A program made the position numbers and the translations under genes. A stretch of DNA of 61,657 bases from contig VGAI01000002.1 in assembly GCA_016870815.1 (NCBI GenBank), positions 1 to 61,657 on the forward strand, written 5' to 3'. Source of the stretch: Actinomycetota bacterium. Lineage in GTDB: Bacteria > Actinomycetota > Actinomycetes > Nanopelagicales > Nanopelagicaceae. Positions 47,655 to 56,322 of the stretch are shown in pieces (the stretch's first letter is position 1; the number at the start of each line of letters is the position of its first letter). The notes beneath the pieces are model-generated. The model saw only the letters and a list, made by a program, of their open reading frames with translations. It was not told the DNA's origin and did not search any database.

Positions 47655-49328
47655 CTAACTGAGCAAGGCGAGAATCATTCCATTGACTTTCTCACCAATC
47701 TCATCGACCGCTCGTTCTGCAAGGTCTCTCGCTCCTATCGCTTCGAGATAGCACTTGAGTTTCGCTTCAGTACCACTGGGGCGAATGATCAAGCGAACCG
47801 TCAACGCCTCTCGCTCAAGCCAGAGACGAATGCCTTCGGTTGGTGGCAGGGATGAGGTCGGGGATGAGAGATCATCGATGCCTTGAAGGCGAAAGCCCGC
47901 GATCTCCGTGATGGATCCGTGCTTGAAGTGATCGATTGCTCGAGGGATTACCGCCATATCACTCAGGCGAATCGAGATCTGCTTTGTGGCATGGAATCCA
48001 TAGCGCTGCCAAATTCCATCAAGATAGGTAAGGAGATCAGAGCCAGACTCTTTGAGAGTCGCGGCGATATCGGTGATAAGAAGTCCGGCACTGATTCCAT
48101 CTTTGTCATTGACAGTTCCTGGATCAACCGCATAACCGAGCGCCTCTTCGTAACCGAAGGTGAGTCCTTTGACCTTTGCAAGCCACTTAAATCCAGTGAG
48201 AGTCTCCGTGAATGCGATCTGATGTTCTTTGGCGATCTTTGCAAGTATCGACGATGAGACGATCGAGTTGGCAAGGACTGCTCCTTCTTTCCTATCGCGA
48301 TTGAGGTTGGAAGCGATGTGTTCACCAAGGATCGCGCCTACTTCATCTCCCCGAAGAGTGCGCCAGTTGGATTCGCTCCCTAGATGATGATCTTTGACGG
48401 CGATTGCACAACGATCTGCATCAGGGTCATTAGCGACAACAAGATCAGCATCGAAACTTTTTGCCGTTTCGAGAGCGAGATCCATCGCACCTTTCTCTTC
48501 GGGATTTGGGAATGCAACGGTAGGAAAGTCAGGGTCAGGGTGAGCCTGGGCATCAACCAGGATTGGCTCTGCAAACCCTGCCGCATGAAAAACCGAACGA
48601 AAAGTCTCTGTCCCAACACCGTGCATTGCCGTGTAGACGACTTTGATATCTCTGGGTTTGGAAACTATTCGCGCAGTCGCATGGATATAGCGACGAATCA
48701 CAGCCTCATCAAGTACCTTCCAGAGACGTTTTCGAGCAAGCGCCTTAACCGACTCAACTGCCTTGATCTCATTGAAAATGGCCTTATCAGTTGGAGCGAT
48801 GATTTGAGATCCATTGAAATCTATTCCGTCGACGCTTCCTCCGAGATAGACCTTGTATCCATTATCTGAGGCGGGATTATGGCTAGCTGTCACCATCACA
48901 CCAACATCAAGGGAGAAATCTCGAAGTGCAAAGGCCAAGATTGGTGTCGGCAATGGCCTTGGCAGGATGAAAACATCGAATCCAGCGCCACTGAAAATTT
49001 CTGCACTATCTTCTGCAAATCTTTCTGAACCATGTCTGCTATCGCGCCCAATAACTACAGATTTCAAACCACGATCTTTCATGTAACGAGCAATCCCACC
49101 GGCGGCTCGACTAACTACGGCCCGGTTCATCTGCGAGGGACCAGGACCCATTCGGCCTCTAAGACCGGCGGTGCCGAATTCAAGAAGTCCTTGGAAGCAA
49201 GTTCGCAGCGCTGCTTCATCACCACTTTGCAACATCGATTTAAGTTCAGCTGCACTCTGCGGATCGGGATCATCATCAATCCACTTTCGGCACTCTGCAA
49301 CGAGAGAGGGATCAATAGCCATCTTCAC
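47655..49328 (-). CDS. Phosphopentomutase/phosphoglucomutase-type alpha-D-phosphohexomutase
   Basis: A 557-aa four-domain phospho-sugar mutase. The phosphoserine loop TASHNPASDNGYKVY, metal loop NDPDADRCAIAV, sugar loop GYEEALGYAVD and phosphate loop RPSGTEAKLK are all present. Family members use glucose-, mannose- or pentose-phosphates; the genomic context (deoC, cdd, add) suggests ribose/deoxyribose-1-phosphate to 5-phosphate conversion. ATG 49328 overlaps the upstream GGCT-like gene by 4 bp; a second ATG lies two codons in. Confidence 0.88.
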   Translation of the reverse strand: MKMAIDPSLVAECRKWIDDDPDPQSAAELKSMLQSGDEAALRTCFQGLLEFGTAGLRGRMGPGPSQMNRAVVSRAAGGIARYMKDRGLKSVVIGRDSRHGSERFAEDSAEIFSGAGFDVFILPRPLPTPILAFALRDFSLDVGVMVTASHNPASDNGYKVYLGGSVDGIDFNGSQIIAPTDKAIFNEIKAVESVKALARKRLWKVLDEAVIRRYIHATARIVSKPRDIKVVYTAMHGVGTETFRSVFHAAGFAEPILVDAQAHPDPDFPTVAFPNPEEKGAMDLALETAKSFDADLVVANDPDADRCAIAVKDHHLGSESNWRTLRGDEVGAILGEHIASNLNRDRKEGAVLANSIVSSSILAKIAKEHQIAFTETLTGFKWLAKVKGLTFGYEEALGYAVDPGTVNDKDGISAGLLITDIAATLKESGSDLLTYLDGIWQRYGFHATKQISIRLSDMAVIPRAIDHFKHGSITEIAGFRLQGIDDLSSPTSSLPPTEGIRLWLEREALTVRLIIRPSGTEAKLKCYLEAIGARDLAERAVDEIGEKVNGMILALLS

Positions 49329-49774
49329 TCGTCATCCAAAGTTGGTCTGGCGCGCAATTGATCTACATACTCTGTCGGCGCTCCAGCTATCTCGGCAGAG
49401 TCGGCCATGATTCGAAGGTATCGATAACTAGGAAATCCTCCTTCGTAGGAATTGAGAACATAGAACCAGCAGAGCTCACTGCCTGAAAGCGTCTCTACTC
49501 TGAGTTTGACCTTTGAATAGAGCCCAAGCTCGGCGCCTTCCCATTGATCGAGTGCACTCTCATCTTCACGAGTCAGGTCGTAGATGGCGACAAATACATC
49601 TGAGGTTGGATCCTCGACGATAGTTGCAACCGAACCTTCCCAACCAAGCTCAAAACCGCCGAAAGTTATCCGCCAGCCGCGAAGCCAACCATGTCCGCGA
49701 TGAGGTGAATGTGGCGCACGAAGGCGCATCTGATCAGGATCGAGATTTGACCCGTAGGCGCCGTAAAGAGTCAT
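49325..49774 (-). CDS. Gamma-glutamylcyclotransferase-like (GGCT-fold) protein
   Basis: A 149-aa GGCT-fold protein. The nucleotide-free binding loop YGAYGSNLDPDQM at the N-terminus is diagnostic (YGSN), and WEGAELGLYSKVKL carries the usual acidic residue. Known relatives form 5-oxoproline from gamma-glutamyl peptides or amines; the substrate here cannot be named. It is 12 bp downstream of the accA-like gene and overlaps the phosphomutase gene by 4 bp, so it belongs to the long minus-strand operon. Confidence 0.8.
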   Translation of the reverse strand: MTLYGAYGSNLDPDQMRLRAPHSPHRGHGWLRGWRITFGGFELGWEGSVATIVEDPTSDVFVAIYDLTREDESALDQWEGAELGLYSKVKLRVETLSGSELCWFYVLNSYEGGFPSYRYLRIMADSAEIAGAPTEYVDQLRARPTLDDE

Positions 49775-49786
49775 CGCTCACTCTAA

Positions 49787-51526
49787 TCAGAGTTCTTCGA
49801 TGATGGCTAGCAGTGCGCCAGTCGTGACGGAATCTCCGATTGCAAGTGAGAGAGATGAGATCTTACCTGCCCGATGAGCCGTTAGTGGTTGTTCCATCTT
49901 CATAGCTTCCAAGACAAAGAGGAGTGTCCCAGCCTCGACGACATCCCCCTCCTTCACTTCTATTTTCACAACTGTTCCCTGCATTGGCGAATGGACTGCG
50001 CCTGTCTTAGCACCGGCAAATGATGAGTTCTGGGTATTGCGCTTTCTTGCCTTTCGTGGCGCCTCTTGGTGGATCGTCACATCAAATCGCTTGCCATCAA
50101 CTTCGATAACTAGTTGTTCGCTCATCGTTGAATCACCTCGCTGATTCGCACTTGCTTCGAATGGCCTTATCTCATTTCTGAATTCACTCTCGATGTAACT
50201 GGTGTAGACCTTGAAATCTTGCGTAAAGCTTCTTTCTTGCAATATCGCTCGGTGGAAGGGGAGTGCTGTAGCCATTCCTCCTACATTGAATTCATCGAGG
50301 GCTCGCTTGGCTCGCTCAATCGCTTCTTCTCGGGTGGATCCAGTGACAATGAGCTTGGCGAGAAGTGAGTCGAAGTTTCCACCTATCTCATCACCGGCAC
50401 CAAAGCCAGCGTCGATTCGAATACCTGGACCACTTGGAACTTCCCATTGAGTGATCACGCCCGGTGCAGGGAGGAATGATCGTCCGGGATCCTCGCCGTT
50501 TATTCGAAACTCGATGGAGTGGCCCCTAATCTCTGGGTCTTTTGCCGATATCTCCTCGCCCATAGCAATTCGAAATTGTTCGCGAACAAGATCCAGCCCT
50601 GTGACTTCTTCGCTGACTGGGTGTTCGACTTGAAGACGAGTATTGACTTCAAGGAATGAGATCGTGCCATCACTTCCAACCAAGAACTCACATGTTCCTG
50701 CCCCTACATAGCCTGCTTCTTTAATTAGTGCCTTACTCGATTCATAGAGCGTCGCAACTTGTTCGTGAGAAAGGAATGGGGCCGGCGCCTCTTCAACGAG
50801 CTTCTGGTGGCGCCGCTGAAGCGAGCAATCTCTCGTGCTGACCACGATGACATTGCCGTGAGTATCTGCAAGCACTTGTGTTTCAACATGGCGCGGTTTA
50901 TCTAAATATCGCTCGACAAAACACTCACCTCGCCCAAAGCCGGAAATTGCCTCTCGCGTCGCTGAGTCGAATAACTGTGGGATCTCTTCGAGAGTGCGTG
51001 CGACTTTCAAGCCACGGCCGCCGCCACCGAATGCGGCCTTGATAGCAACAGGAAGTCCATGCTCTTTGGCAAAGGCAACAACCTCCTCTGCTCGTGCGAC
51101 TGGGTCCTCGGTACCTGCGACTAGGGGAGCACCCACCTTCGCTGCGATCTTTCGTGCTGAGACTTTATCGCCAAGAGCTTTGATTGCCTCGGGTGGTGGT
51201 CCAATCCAAATCAATCCTGCGTCGATAACTGCAGATGCGAAGTCGGCATTCTCGGAAAGAAAGCCATAGCCAGGATGTATCGCATCTGCGCCGACTTTGA
51301 GCGCCAGTGCGATGATCTTCTTTCCATCAAGATAACTCTCAGAAGCTGTGACTCCGCCAAGTGCGTATGCCTCATCGGCTGATCGAACATGCAAAGAATT
51401 CCGATCGCCATCAGAGTAAATCGCAATCGAAGTGAGGCCATGATCTCGACAGGCGCGAGCTACACGTATAGCAATCTCGCCACGATTCGCAATGAGCAGT
51501 CGCTTCATCTCTTTACGCTCTGCCAT
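49787..51526 (-). CDS. accA3: Acyl-CoA carboxylase alpha subunit (biotin carboxylase + BCCP)
   Basis: A 579-aa fusion of biotin carboxylase and biotin carboxyl carrier domains, as in actinobacterial acetyl/propionyl-CoA carboxylases. The biotin carboxylase domain (1-450) has [20 protein letters not shown], the ATP-grasp Gly-rich loop [13 protein letters not shown] and [14 protein letters not shown]. The BCCP domain ends with the biotinylation site [10 protein letters not shown] chose ATG 51526, sharing one base with the maf stop; GTG 51529 or ATG 51508 are alternatives. AAGGTGAG lies just upstream. The partner AccD and AccE are in the same operon and BirA is divergent. Confidence 0.93.
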   Translation of the reverse strand: MAERKEMKRLLIANRGEIAIRVARACRDHGLTSIAIYSDGDRNSLHVRSADEAYALGGVTASESYLDGKKIIALALKVGADAIHPGYGFLSENADFASAVIDAGLIWIGPPPEAIKALGDKVSARKIAAKVGAPLVAGTEDPVARAEEVVAFAKEHGLPVAIKAAFGGGGRGLKVARTLEEIPQLFDSATREAISGFGRGECFVERYLDKPRHVETQVLADTHGNVIVVSTRDCSLQRRHQKLVEEAPAPFLSHEQVATLYESSKALIKEAGYVGAGTCEFLVGSDGTISFLEVNTRLQVEHPVSEEVTGLDLVREQFRIAMGEEISAKDPEIRGHSIEFRINGEDPGRSFLPAPGVITQWEVPSGPGIRIDAGFGAGDEIGGNFDSLLAKLIVTGSTREEAIERAKRALDEFNVGGMATALPFHRAILQERSFTQDFKVYTSYIESEFRNEIRPFEASANQRGDSTMSEQLVIEVDGKRFDVTIHQEAPRKARKRNTQNSSFAGAKTGAVHSPMQGTVVKIEVKEGDVVEAGTLLFVLEAMKMEQPLTAHRAGKISSLSLAIGDSVTTGALLAIIEEL

Positions 51527-52188
51527 CACGAACTCACCTTCAGCTTTGGGGATGAGAAATCGAACCACTGATAGCCGAGTGAGGCAAATGCCTTGCGTAT
51601 CAAAGGAAGTGAAAGGCCGATCACGTTAGATGGCTCGCCTTCAATTGCGTGAATGAATGGCGCACTTAAGCCATCCAGCGTGAATCCACCGGCTACTTGG
51701 AGTGGCTCTTCGGTTTCAACATAGGCATTTATCTCATCATCGCTCATATCGGTGAAGTGCACAGTGGTTGATGCGAGATCAGAGATCTCGATCCCTTGTG
51801 CAGTGTCAATGACGCAGTGCCCAGTATGTAGAACCCCAGACTTACCTCGAATCTCTTTGCACCTGGCGATTGCGTTCTCTTTGGTTCCTGGCTTACCAAG
51901 TGATCGTCCTTCGAATTCAAAAGTTGAATCACATCCGATCACCAGCGCGTGATGTCCTTGGGGATTGGAATGTTGATAGGCAGTTGCAACGGTATGTGCC
52001 TTCACGATTGCCAAAGCAACTACCAGTTCGCTAGGTGATAGCGATGCGTACTCATCGAGTTCCTCATCAACACCACTGATCATCACTTGGTGTGCGAGAC
52101 CCACTGAATCAAGGAGGCGTCGACGTGACGGTGAGGCGGAGGCAAGGATTACTTTCGGCCGTTCGGCCGAACTACTTTTGTCTTTCAT
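51526..52188 (-). CDS. maf: Maf-family nucleotide pyrophosphatase
   Basis: House-cleaning dTTP/UTP (or modified-nucleotide) pyrophosphatase, 220 aa. The signature [17 protein letters not shown] at the N-terminus, [16 protein letters not shown] and [28 protein letters not shown] (given here only as landmarks) are family-typical. I set the start at ATG 52188 ([11 protein letters not shown]), because the longer frame overlaps accE. The accD-accE-maf-accA order matches mycobacteria. It ends in an overlap with accA. Confidence 0.9.
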   Translation of the reverse strand: MKDKSSSAERPKVILASASPSRRRLLDSVGLAHQVMISGVDEELDEYASLSPSELVVALAIVKAHTVATAYQHSNPQGHHALVIGCDSTFEFEGRSLGKPGTKENAIARCKEIRGKSGVLHTGHCVIDTAQGIEISDLASTTVHFTDMSDDEINAYVETEEPLQVAGGFTLDGLSAPFIHAIEGEPSNVIGLSLPLIRKAFASLGYQWFDFSSPKLKVSS

Positions 52189-52195
52189 CTCTCTA

Positions 52196-52396
52196 TTAGC
52201 GCTCGAACTCTCGCGGGCGCGTTGCGCCATAACGTGATCGAGAATTCGGCTCTGCATCTTGAGAGTTTTGAAGATGATGGTGTGCTGCAGCTTCAATCAC
52301 AGCACGCTCGAGTGGAGAAGGCTCAGGGGAGATTTCGATGCGGATTGCGGGAACTGCCTGACTTATCTTTGGCTTTTCTGATTTTGGGGCAGACAT
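52196..52396 (-). CDS. accE5: Acyl-CoA carboxylase epsilon-like subunit
   Basis: A 66-aa small protein. Position directly after accD and before maf, and the motif IRIEISPEPSPLERAVIEAA resembling the AccE helix-strand pattern, identify it as an epsilon subunit of an actinobacterial carboxylase, which stabilises the alpha-beta complex. The C-terminus (SRSRYGATRPREFER) is basic and resembles the usual W/R-rich tail. The start ATG 52396 is 6 bp after the accD stop. Confidence 0.7.
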   Translation of the reverse strand: MSAPKSEKPKISQAVPAIRIEISPEPSPLERAVIEAAAHHHLQNSQDAEPNSRSRYGATRPREFER

Positions 52397-52402
52397 AAGA
52401 GG

Positions 52403-54016
52403 TTAGAGTGGAATATTTCCATGCTTCTTATCTGGCAAGCGATCGCTCTTGTTGCGAAGCGCCCGTAATGCTTTTGTGATCTCTACACGTGTCTGGTGTG
52501 GCTCAATCACACTATCGACATAACCTCGCTCGGCAGCGATATATGGATTGGCGAGAGTGTCCTCATATTGAGTAATCAATTCTTTGCGAAGTGCCTCTGG
52601 ATCTTTTGAGTCAGCAAGCTCTTTGCGATAGAGGATGTTGACTGCGCCCTGGGCTCCCATCACCGCTATCTGTGCGGTGGGCCAGGCAAAATTCATATCT
52701 GCGCCGAGGTGCTTAGAGCCCATCACATCATATGCACCGCCGTATGCCTTTCGGGTGATCACCGTGATCAGTGGCACCGTTGCTTCGCCATATGCGTAAA
52801 GCAGCTTGGCGCCGCGACGGATGATGCCATTCCATTCTTGTGAGGTACCGGGGAGAAATCCTGGAACATCGACCAGCGTGATCACTGGAATGGAGAATGC
52901 ATCACAAGTTCTAACGAAACGAGCCGCTTTCTCGCTGGCATCGATATCGAGCGTTCCAGCCAACTGCATCGGCTGGTTTGCGACAATGCCCACTGGCGCA
53001 CCCTCGATACGGCCAAAACCCACCACAATATTTGGCGCAAAGAGCGCATGTACCTCTAAGAATTCGCTCTCATCGACGACTGCTTCAATCACTTTCTTGA
53101 TGTCATACGGCTGGTTTGATGAATCGGGAATCAAGGAATCGAGCGCTAGATCTTGTTCTGAGAAATCCTCTGTGGAGTTAACGAAACGATAATGCGGAGC
53201 ATCATCGAGGTTATTGGAAGGAAGGTAATCTAAAAGCGCTTTGACGTAATCAATCGCATCGCCTTCATCTTCTGCAAGGTAATGAGAATTTCCAGTCTTG
53301 GCCGAATGTGTATGGGCACCACCAAGTTCTTCAAAGCCGACTTCTTCACCAGTAACAGTCTTGATCACTTCAGGACCCGTGATGAACATATGCGAACTCT
53401 CATTAACCATGATGGTGAAATCAGTGAGCGCAGGCGAGTAGACAGCGCCACCTGCACACGGACCCATGATGAGTGAGATCTGTGGGATTACGCCAGAGAG
53501 ACGCACATTTCGCCGGAAGATCTCGCCATACATACCGAGTGATACGACACCCTCTTGAATGCGTGCGCCGCCCGAGTCATTAATTCCAATAAGTGGCACG
53601 CCTGCCTTGAGAGCGAAATCTTGGATCTTGACCATCTTCTGGCCGTAGACCTCACCGAGGGAACCTCCCATCACCGTGAAATCTTGAGAGAAGATTGCGA
53701 CAGTTCTTCCATCGATCGTGCCGTATCCAGTTACCACTCCATCGCCGTAAGGGCGATCGGATTCCATCCCGAAATTTGTCGAACGATGGCGAGCGAATTC
53801 ATCAATCTCAGTGAAAGAGCCAGCATCAAGCAGCATTTCTATGCGCTCTCGCGCGGTCTTCTTGCCCTTGGCGTGTTGTTTCTCAACTGCTCTAGCCGAC
53901 CCAGCATGGACTGCTTCATCAAGGCGCCCTCTGAGATCTTCGATCTTGCCTCGAGTGGTGTGAATATCTGCTGTTGATTTCTTCTGAGCTGACGGGTCCG
54001 AGTCACGACGGGTCAT
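52403..54016 (-). CDS. accD5: Acyl-CoA (propionyl/acetyl-CoA) carboxylase beta subunit
   Basis: Carboxyltransferase, 537 aa, of the PccB/AccD5 class. It has [18 protein letters not shown], the oxyanion-forming [18 protein letters not shown] and [17 protein letters not shown], and in the second half [19 protein letters not shown] and [12 protein letters not shown]. Propionyl-CoA is a likely substrate given the mutase genes. The frame opens at GTG 54037, but I prefer ATG 54016 because TACCGT lies exactly 6 nt upstream, like other leaderless starts here; ATG 54022 is also possible. It heads a long minus-strand operon. Confidence 0.92.
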   Translation of the reverse strand: MTRRDSDPSAQKKSTADIHTTRGKIEDLRGRLDEAVHAGSARAVEKQHAKGKKTARERIEMLLDAGSFTEIDEFARHRSTNFGMESDRPYGDGVVTGYGTIDGRTVAIFSQDFTVMGGSLGEVYGQKMVKIQDFALKAGVPLIGINDSGGARIQEGVVSLGMYGEIFRRNVRLSGVIPQISLIMGPCAGGAVYSPALTDFTIMVNESSHMFITGPEVIKTVTGEEVGFEELGGAHTHSAKTGNSHYLAEDEGDAIDYVKALLDYLPSNNLDDAPHYRFVNSTEDFSEQDLALDSLIPDSSNQPYDIKKVIEAVVDESEFLEVHALFAPNIVVGFGRIEGAPVGIVANQPMQLAGTLDIDASEKAARFVRTCDAFSIPVITLVDVPGFLPGTSQEWNGIIRRGAKLLYAYGEATVPLITVITRKAYGGAYDVMGSKHLGADMNFAWPTAQIAVMGAQGAVNILYRKELADSKDPEALRKELITQYEDTLANPYIAAERGYVDSVIEPHQTRVEITKALRALRNKSDRLPDKKHGNIPL

Positions 54017-54058
54017 AGCCATACGGTACCGCGCCACGGATTCGCTACCTTGCGACAG
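54016..54058. promoter_or_regulatory. Divergent leaderless promoters of accD and birA
   Basis: Minus strand: TACCGT (54028-54023), 6 nt, ATG 54016. Plus strand: TACCTT (54046-54051), 6 nt, GTG 54058. The two -10 boxes are 17 bp apart, so the two polymerases must compete or be controlled together; this couples carboxylase and biotin ligase expression. Confidence 0.5.
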
Positions 54059-54876
54059 TGAGCGGAGAGCATGCGCTTGAGCGCGATCGATTCGAAAATT
54101 CGAGATACATCACACCCGCATCCGCCAAGTACTGGCGAGTAGAGCTGATGGGTGAGGTGGTTAGTACCCAACTGGAATTTCAAGAGCAACTCGCAGAGGT
54201 CGATGCGAACCGCGTTGTCGCTGCTGAATATCAAAGTCGCGGACGTGGCCGATTCGATAGAAAGTTTGAAAGTCAACGTTCGCTTGGACTTACATTTTCA
54301 ATCGGTTTGATGCCTGCGCGTGATCGAAACGAGTGGAGTTGGCTACCGCTTCTTGTCGGCTCTGCTATCGCTGAATCACTCAATGATCAACTCTTCTCAA
54401 CAAATATGGTGATGACAAAGTGGCCCAATGACATCGTTGATAGCTCGGGCAGAAAATTTGGAGGAATCCTCACCGAGTTACGCGGTGACGGTCTCGTAGT
54501 CGGGATAGGTATCAATGTTCTTGAGTCAGGCGAGGAGTTGGCCGTTCCTCATGCCATCTCCTTGGCGATGGTCTCATCACCTGTGAAGTCGGGTGAGATT
54601 TCGCGTGAAGATATTCTGGCAATACTTCTTGAAGGTATTCGTGGGCGGTATGAGCATTGGCTTGCAAAGGGTAGTGATGAGAGCGAGCTTGCTCGTTACC
54701 GAGAGAGCTCTCTGACCTTGAGTGAAGAGGCGACGCGGGAAGTCAGATGTGAACTTCCTGGCGGAAGAGTGATTGAGGGTCGAGTAAGAGGAATCAAAGG
54801 TGACGGCCGACTCCTGGTTGAAGGAGATGCCGCCTTACATGAGATCCAAGTCGGAGATGTCATCCATCTTCGCTAA
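54058..54876 (+). CDS. birA: Biotin-[acetyl-CoA carboxylase] ligase
   Basis: Biotin protein ligase, 272 aa, attaching biotin to the BCCP domain of the divergent operon. The catalytic GRGR loop is in [12 protein letters not shown], followed by [26 protein letters not shown] and GIGINV. The C-terminal SH3-like domain is present. There is no N-terminal HTH domain, so it is a ligase without repressor function. The GTG start is supported by a -10 box 6 nt upstream. It converges with the GtrA gene, 11 bp between stops. Confidence 0.93.
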   Translation: MSGEHALERDRFENSRYITPASAKYWRVELMGEVVSTQLEFQEQLAEVDANRVVAAEYQSRGRGRFDRKFESQRSLGLTFSIGLMPARDRNEWSWLPLLVGSAIAESLNDQLFSTNMVMTKWPNDIVDSSGRKFGGILTELRGDGLVVGIGINVLESGEELAVPHAISLAMVSSPVKSGEISREDILAILLEGIRGRYEHWLAKGSDESELARYRESSLTLSEEATREVRCELPGGRVIEGRVRGIKGDGRLLVEGDAALHEIQVGDVIHLR

Positions 54877-54887
54877 CGGATGTCGTA

Positions 54888-55316
54888 TCAAGTGCGAGGG
54901 AAGACCCAGACTCGATAACTCCAGAAGCGAAATATCGTCCCCAGGCCAATTCCAATGACATTTGCTGCGATGTTATCTGCCAAGGCGGACTGAAATCCAA
55001 GGATGTAGCGGGAGATGAAGAGGACTGCTGCGCTCATTAATATCCCGATGCCATTGATGATAAAGAAGAGCGAGATTTCACGAGACATCGCTCGGCGAGG
55101 CCGGTCTTTCCACGTCCAGAATCGATTACCGAAATAGGCAACAAGTATCGAGACGATGCCCGCTAGAAGCGAGCCTGTGACTGGGCGATCATCGAGCGGT
55201 GAAATAGGAAAATGTACAAGTAGATTGAAGAGTCCGAGATTGACTATGTATGCGAGCGCGCCAACGCTTCCGAATTTCATTAATTCAACTCGCGCAGCGA
55301 TGATTCGACGCAACAT
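54888..55316 (-). CDS. GtrA-family membrane protein
   Basis: A 142-aa membrane protein with four hydrophobic segments, matching GtrA (LMKFGSVGALAYIVNLGLFN at the start, NRFWTWKD in the middle loop, RFWSYRVWVF at the end). The family is thought to move or position undecaprenyl-linked sugars or to assist wall polysaccharide assembly. In mycobacteria a GtrA gene also sits beside purK near birA and accD. ATG 55316 has TATGCT 6 nt upstream, another leaderless start. Confidence 0.88.
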   Translation of the reverse strand: MLRRIIAARVELMKFGSVGALAYIVNLGLFNLLVHFPISPLDDRPVTGSLLAGIVSILVAYFGNRFWTWKDRPRRAMSREISLFFIINGIGILMSAAVLFISRYILGFQSALADNIAANVIGIGLGTIFRFWSYRVWVFPRT

Positions 55317-55366
55317 GAAGGAAGCATAAGTGATTGCGCTTTACTAGACGCGTAACCTCTGAGTTA
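55316..55366. promoter_or_regulatory. Divergent leaderless promoters of GtrA and the PurK-like gene
   Basis: Minus strand: TATGCT (55328-55323), 6 nt, ATG 55316. Plus strand: TAACCT (55353-55358), 7 nt, ATG 55366. Both genes lack Shine-Dalgarno sequences. Confidence 0.5.
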
Positions 55367-56322
55367 TGGGGCCAGTCATTTGCGCGATAGGTAGGGCAGA
55401 TAATCATGCTCTTCTGCGTTTTCATGCCAAGGCCCTCGGCATCGGCTACGTGGCACTCGATAGCGAAGATGCAAGATTGATAATCAATGGAAAGTACTCG
55501 CTACATCACTTCATTGAAGCGCAGAGTCCTCTTTTCGATCGCCATCGACCGCCGATATTGAGCTCGATTGATTCATCTATTCGCCCTGAGACGATGAGAT
55601 CGTTGATAGCGAGAAGCCAGAGTCTTTATCAACTCCCGCTCTCCCTTCAGGGAAAGCTCGAACTCCTTGAGACTGTCGCGTCACCGAAGGATCTAGAGCC
55701 TTTCGATTCTCGCTTTGCCATCACCGTGGTTCGCTCGCCCCATGGCCAAATCGCACTCTGGCCAGTTCTCGAGATATCCAGTGAAGGTTTAGTGACACTT
55801 GTTGATTCCAAAAGTTCTACTTCTGCCTTGGACCTTCTTCTAGAAGAGACGCAAAGATTCGCCCAAGAGAGGAAATTAGTTGGAGCGCTCACATTCATTG
55901 CATCGCATCAGGGTGAAATTCTTCATCGAGAGTGGGGATTAACTTCTCTTTCACTCTGGAGTGAACATCAATCTCATACCACTATGGCGGAACAGTTAGT
56001 GCGCGCCCTTGTCGATCTACCTCTTGGATCAACTGAGGTAATTGCAGATAGCGAGTGTTATCTCGAGGAGATTGTTGATCTTGCCGAGCACGCGCGAGCC
56101 ACTTCAGAAAGATTAGGAATTGAGAGAAGGGATTTGGCTGAATTACTCATAGACCCGACAAGGCCATTCCTTCATCTCTTTGCCCGAAATCCGAAATTGA
56201 AGGTGAGCTATCTCCAAGACTCGGAGAATCGAGTGAAGATTGCGGTCTATGGAGATAGCGAAGATCAAGCGCGCATCGAACTCGAGCACGCTAAGGATTT
56301 TATGTCTGGATTTGATCTATAG
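55366..56322 (+). CDS. Degenerate PurK-like (N5-CAIR synthetase) protein
   Basis: A 318-aa protein related to PurK but shorter than the usual 355-400 aa. Similarity is visible in the N-terminal Rossmann-like part (LLRFHAKALGIGYVALDSED), in FAITVVRSPHGQIALWPVLE (117-136; PurK usually ExSVIVARxxxGE with YPVxEN), in ALTFIASHQGEILHREW with LVRALVDLPLGST (210-223), and in the C-terminal FLHLFARNPKLKVS. The central ATP-grasp lid with GGYDGKGQ is absent (about 50-60 residues shorter), and the NEIAPRPHNSGHWT motif has become REWGLTSLSLWSEH. ATP and AIR binding are therefore doubtful. Locus synteny (accD, birA, GtrA, purK in mycobacteria) supports descent from purK. purE does not follow. The frame is intact, so it is probably expressed as a repurposed protein. 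Confidence 0.75.
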   Translation: MGPVICAIGRADNHALLRFHAKALGIGYVALDSEDARLIINGKYSLHHFIEAQSPLFDRHRPPILSSIDSSIRPETMRSLIARSQSLYQLPLSLQGKLELLETVASPKDLEPFDSRFAITVVRSPHGQIALWPVLEISSEGLVTLVDSKSSTSALDLLLEETQRFAQERKLVGALTFIASHQGEILHREWGLTSLSLWSEHQSHTTMAEQLVRALVDLPLGSTEVIADSECYLEEIVDLAEHARATSERLGIERRDLAELLIDPTRPFLHLFARNPKLKVSYLQDSENRVKIAVYGDSEDQARIELEHAKDFMSGFDL

